Below are positions 63,794-64,000 of a stretch of 64,000 nt of DNA, piece by piece. The translations under genes and the position numbers were made by a program. The notes under the pieces were generated by a model. It was not told the DNA's origin and searched no databases. It saw nothing but the letters and a program-made list of their open reading frames with translations. Location of the stretch: contig JAJXZT010000049.1 of NCBI GenBank assembly GCA_021779935.1, positions 124,001 to 188,000 on the forward strand, written 5' to 3'. Source of the DNA: Acidobacteriota bacterium (GTDB lineage Bacteria; Acidobacteriota; Terriglobia; Terriglobales; Acidobacteriaceae). Position 1 is the stretch's first letter; every line of letters starts with the position of its first letter.

Positions 63794-63843
63794 CAAAATG
63801 AAGTTTTGGAGATGTTGCCATCGAAGTCTCCGGCAGTGGAACT

Positions 63844-63870
63844 TCCGAAACTTCCGAAACGTCCGAAACC
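63844..63870 (-). repeat. Right 9-bp repeat tract, inverted relative to the left
   Basis: TCCGAAACT, TCCGAAACG, TCCGAAACC in tandem, the reverse complement of NGTTTCGGA units. Together with 63340-63375 it frames the four-helix-bundle gene as an approximately 530-bp inverted-repeat-bounded unit. Confidence 0.88.
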
Positions 63871-63879
63871 AGTATTTTT

Positions 63880-64000
63880 ATGAAACCTCCCGTCGTCTTA
63901 CTTCTTCCCGGTCTGCACAACTCCGGGCCGCAACATTGGCAGACGCTGTGGCAGCCGCAGATCGCCAACTGCGAACGCGTCGAGCAGCGCGACTTCGATC
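63880..64000 (+). CDS. RBBP9/YdeN-type serine hydrolase (partial, start only)
   Basis: ATG 63880 encodes VVLLLPGLHNSGPQHWQTLW and about 20 more residues before the window ends. G-x-x-N-S-G-P-x-H-W-Q is the N-terminal signature of the RBBP9/YdeN alpha/beta-hydrolase family. No ribosome site is evident, and the start abuts the repeat tract. Confidence 0.75.
   Translation, partial: MKPPVVLLLPGLHNSGPQHWQTLWQPQIANCERVEQRDFD

Overview
The window reads as chromosomal DNA of an Acidobacteriota bacterium (class Terriglobia-like). This is inferred from three secreted VWFA-domain proteins of the type expanded in that phylum, a TonB-dependent receptor with an N-terminal carboxypeptidase-regulatory-like domain, a Trp-Gly-Ser-Ser repeat-bearing S8 peptidase, dispersed four-helix-bundle genes, and moderately high GC. 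No rRNA, tRNA, CRISPR array, prophage or transposase was found.

Layout. 1-2.2 kb: the start of a PEP/pyruvate-binding domain protein and gdhA. 2.7-8.3 kb: a three-gene heavy-metal-type RND efflux operon. 8.5-9.35 kb: two gene remnants meeting at a breakpoint. 9.39-13.2 kb: threonine operon hom-thrC-thrB behind a Thr/Ile-rich leader peptide and an intrinsic terminator. 13.2-18.2 kb: hydantoinase/oxoprolinase pair hyuBA, divergent from an MFS transporter. 18.3-20.3 kb: a decayed glyoxalase, a cNMP-binding protein and an IclR regulator. 20.4-26.7 kb: a small metal-ligand-rich exported protein, a TonB receptor, an ABC-2 exporter and a DesKR-like two-component pair. 26.7-32.1 kb: LysR regulator divergent from leuABCD. 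32.2-36.5 kb: methionine operon (metB-like, fused aspartokinase-homoserine dehydrogenase, metC-like) behind a Met-rich leader peptide and terminator. 36.6-43.2 kb: peptide ABC importer genes preceded by an HD-GYP/GAF/GGDEF protein. 43.3-47.2 kb: S8 peptidase with five GIIIWGSS repeats, a 75-residue partner with ALWG repeats, and a divergent sigma-54 activator ending in PilZ. 47.3-52.5 kb: lactate dehydrogenase, higA with a truncated higB, small hypotheticals, PilZ and a VWA protein. 52.6-64 kb: glnA, envelope proteins, two more VWFA proteins, etfB/etfA, a broken four-helix-bundle gene between inverted 9-bp repeats, and the start of an RBBP9-like hydrolase.

How it fits together. The clearest biology is amino-acid supply from aspartate and pyruvate. 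Threonine and methionine each have their own homoserine dehydrogenase and their own predicted ribosome-mediated attenuator. The threonine enzyme keeps an ACT domain, while the methionine enzyme is fused to aspartokinase and has no visible ACT domain. LeuA has lost the C-terminal feedback domain and sits behind a LysR-type operator. A second theme is c-di-GMP signalling (one synthase/hydrolase hybrid and two PilZ proteins) close to secreted peptidase and peptide-uptake genes. The most novel candidates are the Met-codon leader attenuator and the WG-repeat peptidase with its small partner.
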